A stretch of 64,000 nucleotides of DNA, from assembly GCF_001676055.1 (NCBI RefSeq), contig NZ_LZEX01000002.1, positions 120,441 to 184,440 of the forward strand, read 5' to 3'. Source of the DNA: Morganella psychrotolerans (lineage in GTDB: Bacteria; Pseudomonadota; Gammaproteobacteria; Enterobacterales; Enterobacteriaceae). The notes beneath the pieces were generated by a model, which worked only from the letters and a program-made list of their open reading frames with translations, searched no databases and was not told the DNA's origin. Numbering within the stretch: the first letter of the stretch is position 1; every line of letters begins with the position of its first letter. Shown piece after piece: positions 1 through 7,951 of the stretch. The position numbers were made by a program, and so were the translations under genes.

Positions 1-214
1 GTAACCAAATGCATCAGTATTGTTCATTCTTCAAGCAAGGGTTAACTCATCGAAGCCCCGCATCTCAGAGTTGCCTTGCTTTTCTGCCCTTTAGTTGAAA
101 AAGGAACACCGAACCAAAATAAAAATCTAACCAATTGATAAAATTGAATTTCGTGATATTAATTCATACATAGTATACGGATTTTCTATCCATCTGATAT
201 CAAAAGGAGTTGAT

Positions 215-673
215 ATGGGAAAATTTAATAATATATTAGATGACGAATTCCTTTCATCTTTTACCGATAATATTCAATTAAAAAAATTGCCGCCAAACCG
301 AATCCGCAAGCATTCCCGATGGGCGTTTGTTCATACAACAGCAAAACACAGACCTGACGGGTCACTAACTCCCGCAGTGAGGAAAATGAGAGTTAATGAT
401 AATAACGCCTGGTACTCAGGTCTGAAAAAAGCAGGAATTGAAGATTTTCGATTCCATGACTTACGGCATACTTGGGCTAGTTGGTTGGTGCAATCCGGGG
501 TTCCGCTTTCAGCGCTTCAGGAAATGGGGGATGGGGGATGGGAAAGCATAGAGATGGTAAGACGATATGCTCATCTGGTACTGAATCATTTAAGTGATCA
601 CGCACGACAATTGACGTTATTCTTGAGGGTAACGACACAATTACGACACAAGGAGGAAATCAGGCAGGATTGA
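215..673 (+). pseudogene. Truncated tyrosine recombinase (phage integrase C-terminal half)
   Basis: The 152-aa product keeps the second half of a phage tyrosine recombinase: the [10 protein letters not shown] box (His-x-x-Arg) near residue 82 and the [15 protein letters not shown] segment, whose tyrosine would be the nucleophile. The N-terminal arm-binding domain and the first catalytic arginine are missing, and the first ~35 residues look unrelated to integrases. The frame ends about 30 bases before a copy of the tRNA-Arg 3' end. I infer the remnant of an older prophage integrase that used the same tRNA. A plausible ribosome site (AAGGAG) precedes the ATG, so a short protein could still be made, but it should be catalytically dead. 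Confidence 0.75.
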
Positions 674-697
674 AACTAGCATAACTCTTTGATTTAT

Positions 698-719
698 ATG
701 GTACCCCTACAGGATTCGA
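698..719. repeat. Left attachment-site copy (attL) of the P4-like element
   Basis: This stretch repeats the 3' end of the tRNA-Arg gene found at 13716-13738. Fifteen bases (705-719) are identical, and the match extends through the acceptor stem and CCA end with one base missing. Repeated tRNA 3' ends are the usual mark of tyrosine-recombinase integration. It defines the left limit of the ~13 kb element. Confidence 0.8.
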
Positions 720-720
720 T

Positions 721-1107
721 ATAAAGACATTTATCATTGATAAATAACAGATATTACCCATTCAATTATCTACCATGCCCCCAATAATGCCCCCTTTTGT
801 TTTTGTGAAGATTTCTTTGGGCTATTTTTAAACAGGCTGATACAAGATGACGAGGGTGTGCTACGTTGCAAAAATATCATCGCCACCATAATTTATTGCA
901 GATAGTGAAACACCGACTAAGCAGAACCCTACCCGTAACCTCCCCGTTATTTTCCACTGCCTCCGTTTCAAACGGAACCGTGATATTCGGATAATAATTT
1001 TCGTCAGATCCGCACACCGAGCTACCCCGATAATATCGGGTCAGTTTAGAGAGGTGATTTTCCCTCTTTAAATTTCCCGATTTCAAATCAGACAATACTA
1101 ACTTTTA
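721..1107. other. Non-coding left arm with integrase-arm-like repeat
   Basis: No convincing gene is seen. At 775-796 lies a 22-bp double ATGCCCCC motif that recurs with one mismatch at 13583-13604 next to the integrase gene; I read the pair as integrase arm sites or a shared element-end signal. At 925-953 is a degenerate copy of a motif repeated at 1531-1556 and 1697-1726. A 72-codon minus-strand frame (877-1095) has no recognisable features. Confidence 0.5.
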
Positions 1108-1395
1108 CTAACAGGTAACTATCTGCGCCGCGGTGAGCTGATACCCGTTAAACCACTCATGCCGACCAATGGCAATAACCTGACTCCCTTTCTGGCAGGT
1201 CATCAGTTCCAGTGCGTTCATATCGAATGCTACCAGTTTCAGCGGGTACGGGCTGCGGCGTTCGCTCTCTGCCTGAATGGTCAGAGTTGCCATTACCTTA
1301 CCTGTCACCGTCTTAACCCGCTGAGGCGGTTTAGTGACAGTTCCGGTTACTGTGGCTGTGGCTGTGACGGGCTTTACTTTTCGGTATGTGCGCAT
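1108..1395 (-). CDS. Small SSB-like OB-fold protein (putative)
   Basis: The 95-aa product has the pattern of single-stranded DNA-binding proteins: a VTGTVTKPPQRVKTVTGKVMA strand region, a central LKLVAFDMNALELM segment resembling the 'vaFg..Ae' core, and KGSQVIAIGRHEWFNGYQLTA resembling the 'KGs.v.v.Gr' strand of SSB OB folds. It is about half the length of E. coli SSB and has no acidic DDDIPF-type tail, so it would not recruit host partners in the usual way. The start is supported by AGGTGA six bases upstream. On an element with its own primase-helicase and iterons, a role in replication is a reasonable inference. Homology was judged by eye. Confidence 0.6.
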   Translation of the reverse strand: MRTYRKVKPVTATATVTGTVTKPPQRVKTVTGKVMATLTIQAESERRSPYPLKLVAFDMNALELMTCQKGSQVIAIGRHEWFNGYQLTAAQIVTC

Positions 1396-2318
1396 GGTTC
1401 ACCTGATTCATTAAGTCGGTGTACGGCGTTGCCGCATACCCCGGTTACTGAGACTGTAGATAGTATAACGCATTGATTAGATTGCAGGTGGTCACAGTGA
1501 CCTCCGATGATACGGGAAAATCCCGCATGTAAAACCTTACCGTAATCTTGTTGTTCTTCTAGGCTGTTACTTTGGCTTGTATCGCCATACATCACAATTT
1601 AAATTCTGCGCTGATAATGAAATTACATAACAGTATCAATTAAATAACGGGGTGTTATCGCTGGTGACATCTCAAATTATGATAAATGTCTATATCAAAA
1701 ACCTCACCGTAATCTCACCGTTGTTCAGTGCCGTAACCCGTTGATTTCCCCGAGACCGTCACTTTGTCCCGCGCAGAGTGATTTGCTTCCCTCGTTGATG
1801 AGGGTGGCATAGCTTAACGTGCTGATATTTATCCAGAGTGTGATTTAGCATTCTGGTATGAGCCGCCGATACCGGAGCCTCCTGTCCGGGTATTGCCCTG
1901 ACGCAACCCGCAGATATCACGGTCTGCGCTGGTGGTCTGTCCGGTGATTGTCCGATACCTCAGCGGCGACCATTCCGGTGATATCAACAAAATGGTACGC
2001 AGGAGCAACCAGGCTATTTCGCTGCGTACCGGTCTGCGTACCAATGGCGATAGAGCCAGTAATCATACGTGGCTGATTCACACTCAACGGCATTCTCGAT
2101 GTCTGGTTTTGTGAGGTTTCGATGTCAGGTTTTGACAGGTTAGAATGTTAACATTTGTAAACATCTGAGGGCTTTCTTCTGGCTGGCTTACTCATCGCTC
2201 CGGTACTCCAACCGTTACCCTTTCCGACTATTGTGATAATCACAACGGTACAAAGCGCAAAATTGAGCTTTGCTTGTTTAACAGTATGTTAGATTTAAAA
2301 TAGCTTACTATTTGAACT
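1396..2318. other. Gene-poor stretch with degenerate repeats
   Basis: I see no credible gene in this ~920-bp stretch; short frames here lack ribosome sites and recognisable composition. It contains two copies of a motif of the form AAAACCTnACCGTAATCT followed by GTTGTTC (1531-1556 and 1697-1726), a 23-bp imperfect tandem repeat (2097-2142) and a perfect palindrome AATGTTAACATT (2144-2155). It may hold regulatory RNA or cis-acting replication or partition sites. Confidence 0.4.
2097..2142. repeat. Imperfect 23-bp tandem direct repeat
   Basis: Two adjacent 23-bp units begin with CGATGTC at 2097 and 2120 and share a GGTTTTG core; about 18 of 23 positions match. They lie directly before the palindrome AATGTTAACATT at 2144-2155, so the cluster could be a protein-binding site. 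Confidence 0.5.
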
Positions 2319-2346
2319 GTATAACACCGTTATACACTGGTATAAT
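2319..2346 (+). promoter_or_regulatory. Palindromic operator and -10 box of the downstream RHH gene
   Basis: GTATAACACCGTTATAC (2319-2335) has perfect 7-bp arms and is followed by TATAAT at 2341-2346, 33 bases before the ATG at 2379. A palindrome overlapping a promoter of a DNA-binding-protein gene suggests autoregulation; this is inference. Confidence 0.5.
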
Positions 2347-2378
2347 ATCCAGCACCTACCAGTAAAAGGACTTTCATC

Positions 2379-2798
2379 ATGAGCAACTCTAACCTTGTCG
2401 CCTTTCGTCTCCCTGCTGAACTCCAGACCCTGTTTAATGATGCTGTAACGGCTTCCGGCAGTGATAAGACATCATGGATAGTCTCAGCCATCAAAGAGAA
2501 AATGAACCGTCCGGAGAATGCCCCTGACACTCGTATGCTGACGCTGGTGGAAAGACTGGAATCAGCCGCCGCTTCTCTGATTGTCGGTAAAGCTGATATC
2601 CCGCCTCACGCCTACAATGAACCGGCAATCGTCGCTGTGGTGAATCTGGTGCTGTCTGAGGGGGTGGATAACGGGCGTGTTATTGCGGAACGGGTTAACG
2701 AGGCTGGTTATCAGACTAAAGCCGGTAAGGCGTGGGATAAGGATATCTATTCAGCGTGGAAGCGGCACAAAGACATTGCCGGGAAGTTGGGGAACTGA
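2379..2798 (+). CDS. Ribbon-helix-helix domain protein with C-terminal helical domain
   Basis: The 139-aa product begins with a short segment typical of Arc/MetJ-type ribbon-helix-helix proteins: a strand (NLVAFRLP) and two helices (AELQTLFNDAVTASG, SDKTSWIVSAIKEKM). The second half (VIAERVNEAGYQTKAGKAWDKDIYSAWKRH) resembles the helical DNA-binding tail of some serine recombinases, without a catalytic domain. It is one of the few plus-strand genes of the element and has its own palindromic promoter at 2319-2346. It converges on the RHH gene at 3313-3504, with the phased repeat array between them. A role as repressor, copy-number or partition protein is inferred. No family name can be given with certainty. 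Confidence 0.6.
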   Translation: MSNSNLVAFRLPAELQTLFNDAVTASGSDKTSWIVSAIKEKMNRPENAPDTRMLTLVERLESAAASLIVGKADIPPHAYNEPAIVAVVNLVLSEGVDNGRVIAERVNEAGYQTKAGKAWDKDIYSAWKRHKDIAGKLGN

Positions 2799-3010
2799 TT
2801 TGCGCAGCTCGTCCGCAATTGCCTGACTGACCTTAGCATTTCTGTACATCCATCAGTGCGTAATCCGGTGCTGGTTTTATCCCTAAACCCCGTCATGTCT
2901 GGATTTGGCATGGTTCGCACTGCGCAGTTTCCGGGTTTCGTTTTGCGCAGTTCGGTGCGCAATAAGGCGGTACATGCGTTAGGAATCGTGAGGTGGCATT
3001 GTTTGAATTA

Positions 3011-3200
3011 CCTTATCAAACCTTATCATCCTGAACGTTAGCAAATATTAGCATCCGTACCAGGTCAGAAACGCCAGATAACGTTATCAATTGTTATCAT
3101 TTAACCTAAGATTTCCTAAGATTTCCTAAGATTCAGACCGATAAACCTTAAGAAAACTCAAGATTCTGGCATCAGAAAAACGTTAAGATTTGTTAAGATT
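3011..3200. repeat. Array of short repeats phased at 10 bp
   Basis: Between two convergent RHH genes, short motifs recur as pairs or triplets exactly 10 bp apart: CCTTATCA (3011, 3021), TTAGCA (3038, 3048), GTTATCA (3083, 3093), CCTAAG (3105, 3115, 3125) and GTTAAGATT (3182, 3192). A 10-bp period puts all copies on one face of the helix. RHH proteins often bind such tandem sites, and plasmid centromeres and replication control sites look like this. The assignment is inference; the spacing is directly visible. Confidence 0.65.
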
Positions 3201-3312
3201 AAACGTCTATATTTGTCGCTATTCAGCCCGCATTCACGGGCTTCCTACGGTGTACATAAATCATCAAAGCTGACAGCCTCGCGCGCGTGTGCGCGTACTG
3301 GTGTTTAAATCA

Positions 3313-3504
3313 TCAAAGTTCACGCTGTAATTTCTCACTGATAGCTTGTCTGACGAACTCAGCACGATTGCCCCGCGTGTACCTGCTACCTTTGATATGG
3401 CTGTCTACCTCATCAATGATCGACTGTTCACAGGTGACTATCAGCCGCGTTGTCGGTGTACCGTTAAAGTAGCGGTTAGTCTGTTTCTTTGTGCTTTTTT
3501 GCAT
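3313..3504 (-). CDS. Small ribbon-helix-helix protein
   Basis: The product (63-67 aa depending on start) contains TTRLIVTCEQSIIDEVDSHI followed by a second helix NRAEFVRQAISEKL, a classic ribbon-helix-helix arrangement of CopG/MetJ type. Such proteins dimerise and bind tandem or palindromic operators. The gene overlaps the 3' end of the FinO-like gene and is transcribed in the same direction, so the two probably form one operon. I prefer the internal ATG at 3504 to the one at 3516 because it shortens the overlap. The phased repeat array just downstream is a candidate binding site. Confidence 0.65.
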   Translation of the reverse strand: MQKSTKKQTNRYFNGTPTTRLIVTCEQSIIDEVDSHIKGSRYTRGNRAEFVRQAISEKLQREL

Positions 3505-3961
3505 GGTCTGCCTCACGTTCCCACTTCTCCAGCTTCCTCTGTGCGTCCTGCTGCTGTTCCGGTGTTACCTCACCGTTTGGCTGTCCGGTCATATCAAAAC
3601 GACTGCCGCCCAGAGTAAGGGCTTTCAGATACACTTTGCGGTTAATGTAGTCGTACAGCCCCTGCTTGATGTGTGAAACGGTAATATCCAGCTCCCGCGC
3701 CTCAGCATCGGCAATCATCTGTTCCCGTATACCAATTGCCAGCGGTCTGGCTCCCTGCTCTGTGAATATCGTCCAGTGCTGCGCTATCCGGTCTGTGCGC
3801 CGTTTCCGCTTCTTCGCGTGAGCATCTGCCTTGTTTTTCTTCTGGGGCTGCTGTGGGGCTTCCTGCTGCGTTTTATCCGGTGCGCTTTTTGGTGCTTCGG
3901 TAGCTGGTGGATTTGTAACAATTCTTTTACTTTTCTTTAGTGACAATATCGGTCTGGTCAT
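3476..3961 (-). CDS. ProQ/FinO-family RNA-binding protein
   Basis: The 161-aa product has a basic, Pro/Gln/Lys-rich N-terminal tail (residues 1-55) and a FinO/ProQ core from about residue 56: FTEQGARPLAIGIREQM, then a YDYINRKVYLKAL segment and GGSRFDMTGQPNGEVT, which matches the 'pGa.RvdLdG.p.GeV' signature of the family. Family members are RNA chaperones that bind the 3' hairpins of sRNAs and stabilise antisense RNA pairs, as FinO does for plasmid F. Its promoter region lies within the iteron array at 4013-4326, so replication or transfer control by antisense RNA is a possible role. The RNA target is unknown. Confidence 0.75.
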   Translation of the reverse strand: MTRPILSLKKSKRIVTNPPATEAPKSAPDKTQQEAPQQPQKKNKADAHAKKRKRRTDRIAQHWTIFTEQGARPLAIGIREQMIADAEARELDITVSHIKQGLYDYINRKVYLKALTLGGSRFDMTGQPNGEVTPEQQQDAQRKLEKWEREADHAKKHKETD

Positions 3962-4012
3962 TTTTTTTATATCTCACAAAAATAAATGTTTTATATAAAG
4001 CGCAAAAAAACA

Positions 4013-4326
4013 GTGTGTCGAGTGTGTCAGTGTGTCAAGTGCGGTACAAAAAATAGCCATACTCTTTTATATCAATAGCTTTACTCTGTACGATATTTAA
4101 CCTGCTGACACACTCGATACCTGTTCTGACACACTCGACCCCTGATTTGACACACTCTGCGCATTTTTTAACCAATGGCACAAAGAAAAAAGAGTGTGTC
4201 AGAAACGATGAAAAGTGTGTCAGATACGCCCTGAAGTGTGTCACGAGTGTGTCAGCTTTTTTAGTTAATAACCTTTAAAATCAATATTATGTTATTTTTT
4301 ATACAGGTCTGACACACTTGACACAC
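4013..4326. other. Putative replication origin: inverted, 21-bp-phased iteron blocks
   Basis: Eleven perfect copies of the octamer GTGTGTCA or its complement TGACACAC, plus one variant (4013), lie just downstream of the primase-helicase gene. Three minus-oriented copies start at 4106, 4127 and 4148 and three plus-oriented copies at 4194, 4215 and 4236, each exactly 21 bp apart, forming two facing blocks around an A/T-rich core. Further copies are at 4022, 4030, 4247, 4310 and 4319. An AT-rich stretch (4261-4303) follows. P4 alpha protein binds iterons in its own origin, so this is probably the cognate origin. Confidence 0.75.
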
Positions 4327-4353
4327 TACTTTTTTTCTCATTACATGAAAGCG

Positions 4354-7050
4354 TCATTCTGGCTGGCAATCTTCCGGCGCATACATCAGGACATAGAACA
4401 ACGGTCTGTTACCATCAACCGTTATCGTGCGCTTTTTATACCTGCCTTTATCACCTTTTTGTAACATTCCTGTTTCTGCCAGTGCCTTTTCTGCCATTTT
4501 GACATTAAAGTCTTTGACGATTTCATCCGTAAAGGCTTTCGGGAAAGTGTGAAACAGCGTTATGCCGTCTCTCACCTCTCTGTACCCTGCGATATTGCTC
4601 ACGCGGTCACTGCCCGTCATGTACGGATGAACGGCAAACCGGCTGAACGCATAGGCATTTAAAAAGCCCTCTGCCTGCTCTTTAATCTGCTCAAGTTCTT
4701 TATTACCCGTGCCAAATTCGGCGATCCACGCATTAAATCCCGCCTGAACCGCATCACGGCAATCCTGCTCATTCCAGCCGGTGATTACCCGCCCCATGAT
4801 TAATGCTGCCTCAATCGTGGCGAACCGGTCGCTTGCACGGTGTACCTGTTCCCCGTAACTGGCAGGGATCAACTTGTTCCAGCGGTGCTGTGCGGCTTTA
4901 TAGATTTCACGGGCTTCCTCTTTGCGGGCTGACAGGTACTCAATCCAGTACCGCCCTGCCGCCCCGTAGCTGGTACGGCAATTGACTTTGATTAAATCGG
5001 CGTGTGCTTTTCCTGTCCCGCATCCGTGTAATTCCGTGGCACGCTCTATCGGGATATTGAGTAACCGGAGTAACTGACCGGCGTTAATTTTAATGCCTGC
5101 CGCGTTTAAAAATGTCTCAATGTCTTTTTCACCTGTGCTGACCGCGACTGTCCGCCAGTTTTGCACCTGCCGGTTGCCGCCGTCTTTCGCGCCCTGAATT
5201 TTGCCTTTGCCGTTAAACAGCGTGTATGCCGATTTGTAGACGTGGCGCGGGTCTGCTCCCTGTCCGACTTCATCCAGATATAAAAGCCCGTCATTGTGCG
5301 CCACGGCTTCGTTAGTCATGCCGTATTCTGTGCCGTACCATGTCAGCCGCTGCAAATCGGGATCACCGTACAGACTGACCGCCATATCTGCGGTGGTGCT
5401 CTTGCCGGCGGTCGATTGTGCGTACAGGTGAATACCGAAGCTGTCCGCGCCGGTAATGCCCGTCATGGGTGCTGCCAATGCTGCGCCGATAGCGAACATC
5501 ATAAAGCTATTGCCATTGGCTAACCGTGCCACATCATCCCGCCAGTTTTCCGGTGAGCCGCTTGTCTGGTAGGCGGTGGCGGCTGCGCTCTGCCCGTTAA
5601 AGAATATCGGTTGTTCCGGTGTGCCAATGACTGAGCCGTCCGGCATGATATACGCGCCTTTGTGCCAGCCTGATTTGGTGGTGATACTCCAGTCACTGCC
5701 GGAGTTATGCCGTAATAACCAGTCTGCCAACGTCTGACGCAATCCTGATTTGGTGGTCACTGTCAGCCCCGCATTTTTGAGCGACTTCCAGCCCTCACGC
5801 TCACCAATATCTCCTTTGGGGATCGACTGAATACGTTTAGTGCCCCATTCGACAATCAGGAACCGCTGATTTAACTCGTCAGTCCCGCTGGTTACGCGCC
5901 TAATCGCATCAGATAACCACTGTTCGCGGTTAATGATCTCACCGGTATCTTTATCAGCTTTGGGTGTCACAAAAAACACACCATCATCCCGTGACTCAAT
6001 GCGCGGAGCCATCGGGTCGGATTTGACAGCCTGCGTAGTCATGTCCTCTGTGTCGCTCACTGCGGTTTCTCCCTGAGCCTGATAAATACCCTGTGTGAAT
6101 GCCTGTGCTGCGGCATTCAGACCCTCCGCCTGATACATATCGTTCCAGTCGCCGCTGGTGGATGGGATCGTTACCTGACCATTTACAGCCCGTGCTGCCG
6201 CTTCCGCTTTCTCTCTGCCGGTGTTGACCGTGTTGTCCGCATCGTTATCTGCCGCAATGGTTATCAGTGCTGCCGGATATTTACCCCGCATCACCTCAGC
6301 GATGTGGATCAGGTTCCCGGCATCTATTGCCGCCACGGTCAGCGCGCCAGGGCGGATTAAGTGACACGTCAGGGCGGTTGCCATCCCCTCAGCAATAATC
6401 ACCTCAGAAACGTGCTCAGGCGCATTGACCGCGTAGTAACTGCCTTTCTTCGTGCTGTCGGTTAACAGGCGTTTCCCTCCGTCCGGTTTAATAGTCTGCG
6501 CGCCGGTGACTGTGCCGGTCGCATTGACCAGCGGAAGCAGGATTGAGCCGTCAGGCAGTAACGGCAGCGTGAAGCCGGTCAGTCCTTTGCCTGCCAGATA
6601 AGCGGATTCTCCCTGCTGAACCTGAGATAACAGGCTGCTGTAACGAGCGGTAAAAAGTTTTAACCGCTCTGCTGCGTTACTGACTTCTTTCTGCTGCTGC
6701 GCGGCTCTGTGGCTCTCCTGCTGTGTTTTAACCGGAGTCCGTTCACTGGCGGGCTGATGGTCTGAGCGGGTATCAATGCCGATAATCGCAGCAACCTCTT
6801 TCGCGGCTTCTGTCACACCCACGCCCAGCACACGCTGAACGAGATCTAACCCGTCACCCGCGCCGCACTGGTTACAGATAAACGTTCCGTTGCCGTCCTT
6901 ATCATCAAAGCGGAAGCGGTCTTTCCCGCCGCACCCCGGGCAAGCTGTGTGAGTATTTACCGGCACATCCGCACCCATGACTGACAATATGCCCTGCCAT
7001 TGTCCGTTGGCTTTCAGCTTAACTTCACGGATCATATCAATCGCTTTCAT
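4354..7050 (-). CDS. P4 alpha-like zinc-finger/Toprim primase and helicase
   Basis: The 898-aa protein has an N-terminal zinc ribbon with Cys37, Cys40, Cys59 and Cys62 (CPGCGGKDRFRF and ICNQC), a Toprim domain with IIAEGMATALT near residue 217 and TIAADNDADN near 265, and a C-terminal DUF927-type ATPase with Walker A AQSTAGKSTT near 545 and Walker B LLYLDEVGQG near 590. This order is that of satellite-phage replication proteins, which prime and unwind DNA at their own iterons. The start at 7050 overlaps the upstream stop by ATGA; the longer frame would overlap the upstream gene much more and adds no domain. It is the last gene of a coupled minus-strand operon. Confidence 0.88.
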   Translation of the reverse strand: MKAIDMIREVKLKANGQWQGILSVMGADVPVNTHTACPGCGGKDRFRFDDKDGNGTFICNQCGAGDGLDLVQRVLGVGVTEAAKEVAAIIGIDTRSDHQPASERTPVKTQQESHRAAQQQKEVSNAAERLKLFTARYSSLLSQVQQGESAYLAGKGLTGFTLPLLPDGSILLPLVNATGTVTGAQTIKPDGGKRLLTDSTKKGSYYAVNAPEHVSEVIIAEGMATALTCHLIRPGALTVAAIDAGNLIHIAEVMRGKYPAALITIAADNDADNTVNTGREKAEAAARAVNGQVTIPSTSGDWNDMYQAEGLNAAAQAFTQGIYQAQGETAVSDTEDMTTQAVKSDPMAPRIESRDDGVFFVTPKADKDTGEIINREQWLSDAIRRVTSGTDELNQRFLIVEWGTKRIQSIPKGDIGEREGWKSLKNAGLTVTTKSGLRQTLADWLLRHNSGSDWSITTKSGWHKGAYIMPDGSVIGTPEQPIFFNGQSAAATAYQTSGSPENWRDDVARLANGNSFMMFAIGAALAAPMTGITGADSFGIHLYAQSTAGKSTTADMAVSLYGDPDLQRLTWYGTEYGMTNEAVAHNDGLLYLDEVGQGADPRHVYKSAYTLFNGKGKIQGAKDGGNRQVQNWRTVAVSTGEKDIETFLNAAGIKINAGQLLRLLNIPIERATELHGCGTGKAHADLIKVNCRTSYGAAGRYWIEYLSARKEEAREIYKAAQHRWNKLIPASYGEQVHRASDRFATIEAALIMGRVITGWNEQDCRDAVQAGFNAWIAEFGTGNKELEQIKEQAEGFLNAYAFSRFAVHPYMTGSDRVSNIAGYREVRDGITLFHTFPKAFTDEIVKDFNVKMAEKALAETGMLQKGDKGRYKKRTITVDGNRPLFYVLMYAPEDCQPE

Positions 7051-7397
7051 TGAAATGCCCCCTTGTCTGCCAGCGTGTCGCCCATATCGTTGATCATGCT
7101 CTGCCATATTTCGCGCCCGAACCCGGTGATATACCCATTCGCGGTACACCGTTCCAGTATGTTCACTGCTGCCGGTTCCCACGCCGGTGACTGCTGTTGC
7201 AGGGCTTCCAGAAGATAACTGTCCACCAGCATCCGTATGCCTTTCACGCCGTCGATAATCGCTACCTCAATAGATTTGCTGCCGACATTCATCGGGAACC
7301 AGTCGCCGCCGTTCTGTGTGGTGACATCGTGATAAACCGCCCCGGCAAACAGATTCGCCAGCCCATTCACACGGAAGTTTTTTGTAGTTAATGTCAT
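7047..7397 (-). CDS. Conserved-looking small protein upstream of primase, unknown function
   Basis: The 116-aa product starts MTLTTKNFRVNGLANLFAG if the ATG at 7397 is used; the longer frame would run back into the gene upstream. It shares ATGA with the primase start, so the two are probably translated together. The sequence has no signal peptide, membrane segment or motif I recognise. The position directly before the replication gene suggests an accessory replication function, but that is only inference. Confidence 0.6.
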   Translation of the reverse strand: MTLTTKNFRVNGLANLFAGAVYHDVTTQNGGDWFPMNVGSKSIEVAIIDGVKGIRMLVDSYLLEALQQQSPAWEPAAVNILERCTANGYITGFGREIWQSMINDMGDTLADKGAFQ

Positions 7398-7408
7398 GTT
7401 ATTTATCC

Positions 7409-7951
7409 TCAGTGTGTCCGCAGTTCCGGCTGGTCTAATACCCCGCCAGCTACGTCCTGCGTTAATGCTTCGTGCATAGCGTCCATAATGCCAGTGCCCC
7501 ACTCAGACAGGCGTAATGCGCCGCCGCCGTCAATCATTGAGGTGTACAGGCTGACAATGTATTCCGCACTGTCTGAGCCGTGGCGTTCCGTCATTGCTCC
7601 CTCGATGTGGTTCGCCATTGCTATCCGTTCGCAGTCCGGCAGGAGCGGCAGCATGACACCGTGATTGCGGTAGTACGGCATCCCGTTCTTTGCGGTGGTT
7701 TCACGGATATACAGCACAGCGACCATCCAGCGGAAAGAGAGTAAATCTTTCTCTTTGTCATCCTGAACATGGTCTAAATAGGTCGCAATCAGACGCAGCC
7801 CCAGCAATACATTACTGTCCCACTCTCCGGCATCCGCACGGGCGGGAATGTCTGCCAGCGGTATCAGGGCGATATGCTGATATTTACCGTCAACGGTGCG
7901 TTTCATCACATCCACGGCGGAGCCGGTGACTTCGGTACGGTACTCGCTCAT
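7409..7951 (-). CDS. Hypothetical protein in the replication operon
   Basis: The 180-aa product (MSEYRTEVTGSAVDVMKRTV...) is soluble, with a mostly helical-looking middle (LLGLRLIATYLDHVQDDKEKDLLSFRWMVAVLYI) and an acidic C-terminal part. I do not recognise a family. It begins inside the stop of the upstream 65-aa gene (ATGA) and ends 11 bases before the next gene, so it belongs to the coupled operon that ends in the primase. Confidence 0.6.
   Translation of the reverse strand: MSEYRTEVTGSAVDVMKRTVDGKYQHIALIPLADIPARADAGEWDSNVLLGLRLIATYLDHVQDDKEKDLLSFRWMVAVLYIRETTAKNGMPYYRNHGVMLPLLPDCERIAMANHIEGAMTERHGSDSAEYIVSLYTSMIDGGGALRLSEWGTGIMDAMHEALTQDVAGGVLDQPELRTH

Noticed and set aside
1374..1595. 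73-codon minus-strand frame
   Set aside because: It overlaps the start of the better supported SSB-like gene and has no recognisable features.
1829..2044. 71-codon minus-strand frame as a gene
   Set aside because: No ribosome site, unusual composition, and it lies in a repeat-rich stretch where frames on both strands are equally long.
4035..4244. 69-codon minus-strand frame with a repeated THF/ECV pattern
   Set aside because: The pattern is created by the TGACACAC iterons; it is the origin region, not a protein gene.
4013..4326. CRISPR array
   Set aside because: The repeats are 8 bp, in both orientations and without unique spacers of constant length. No cas genes are near.
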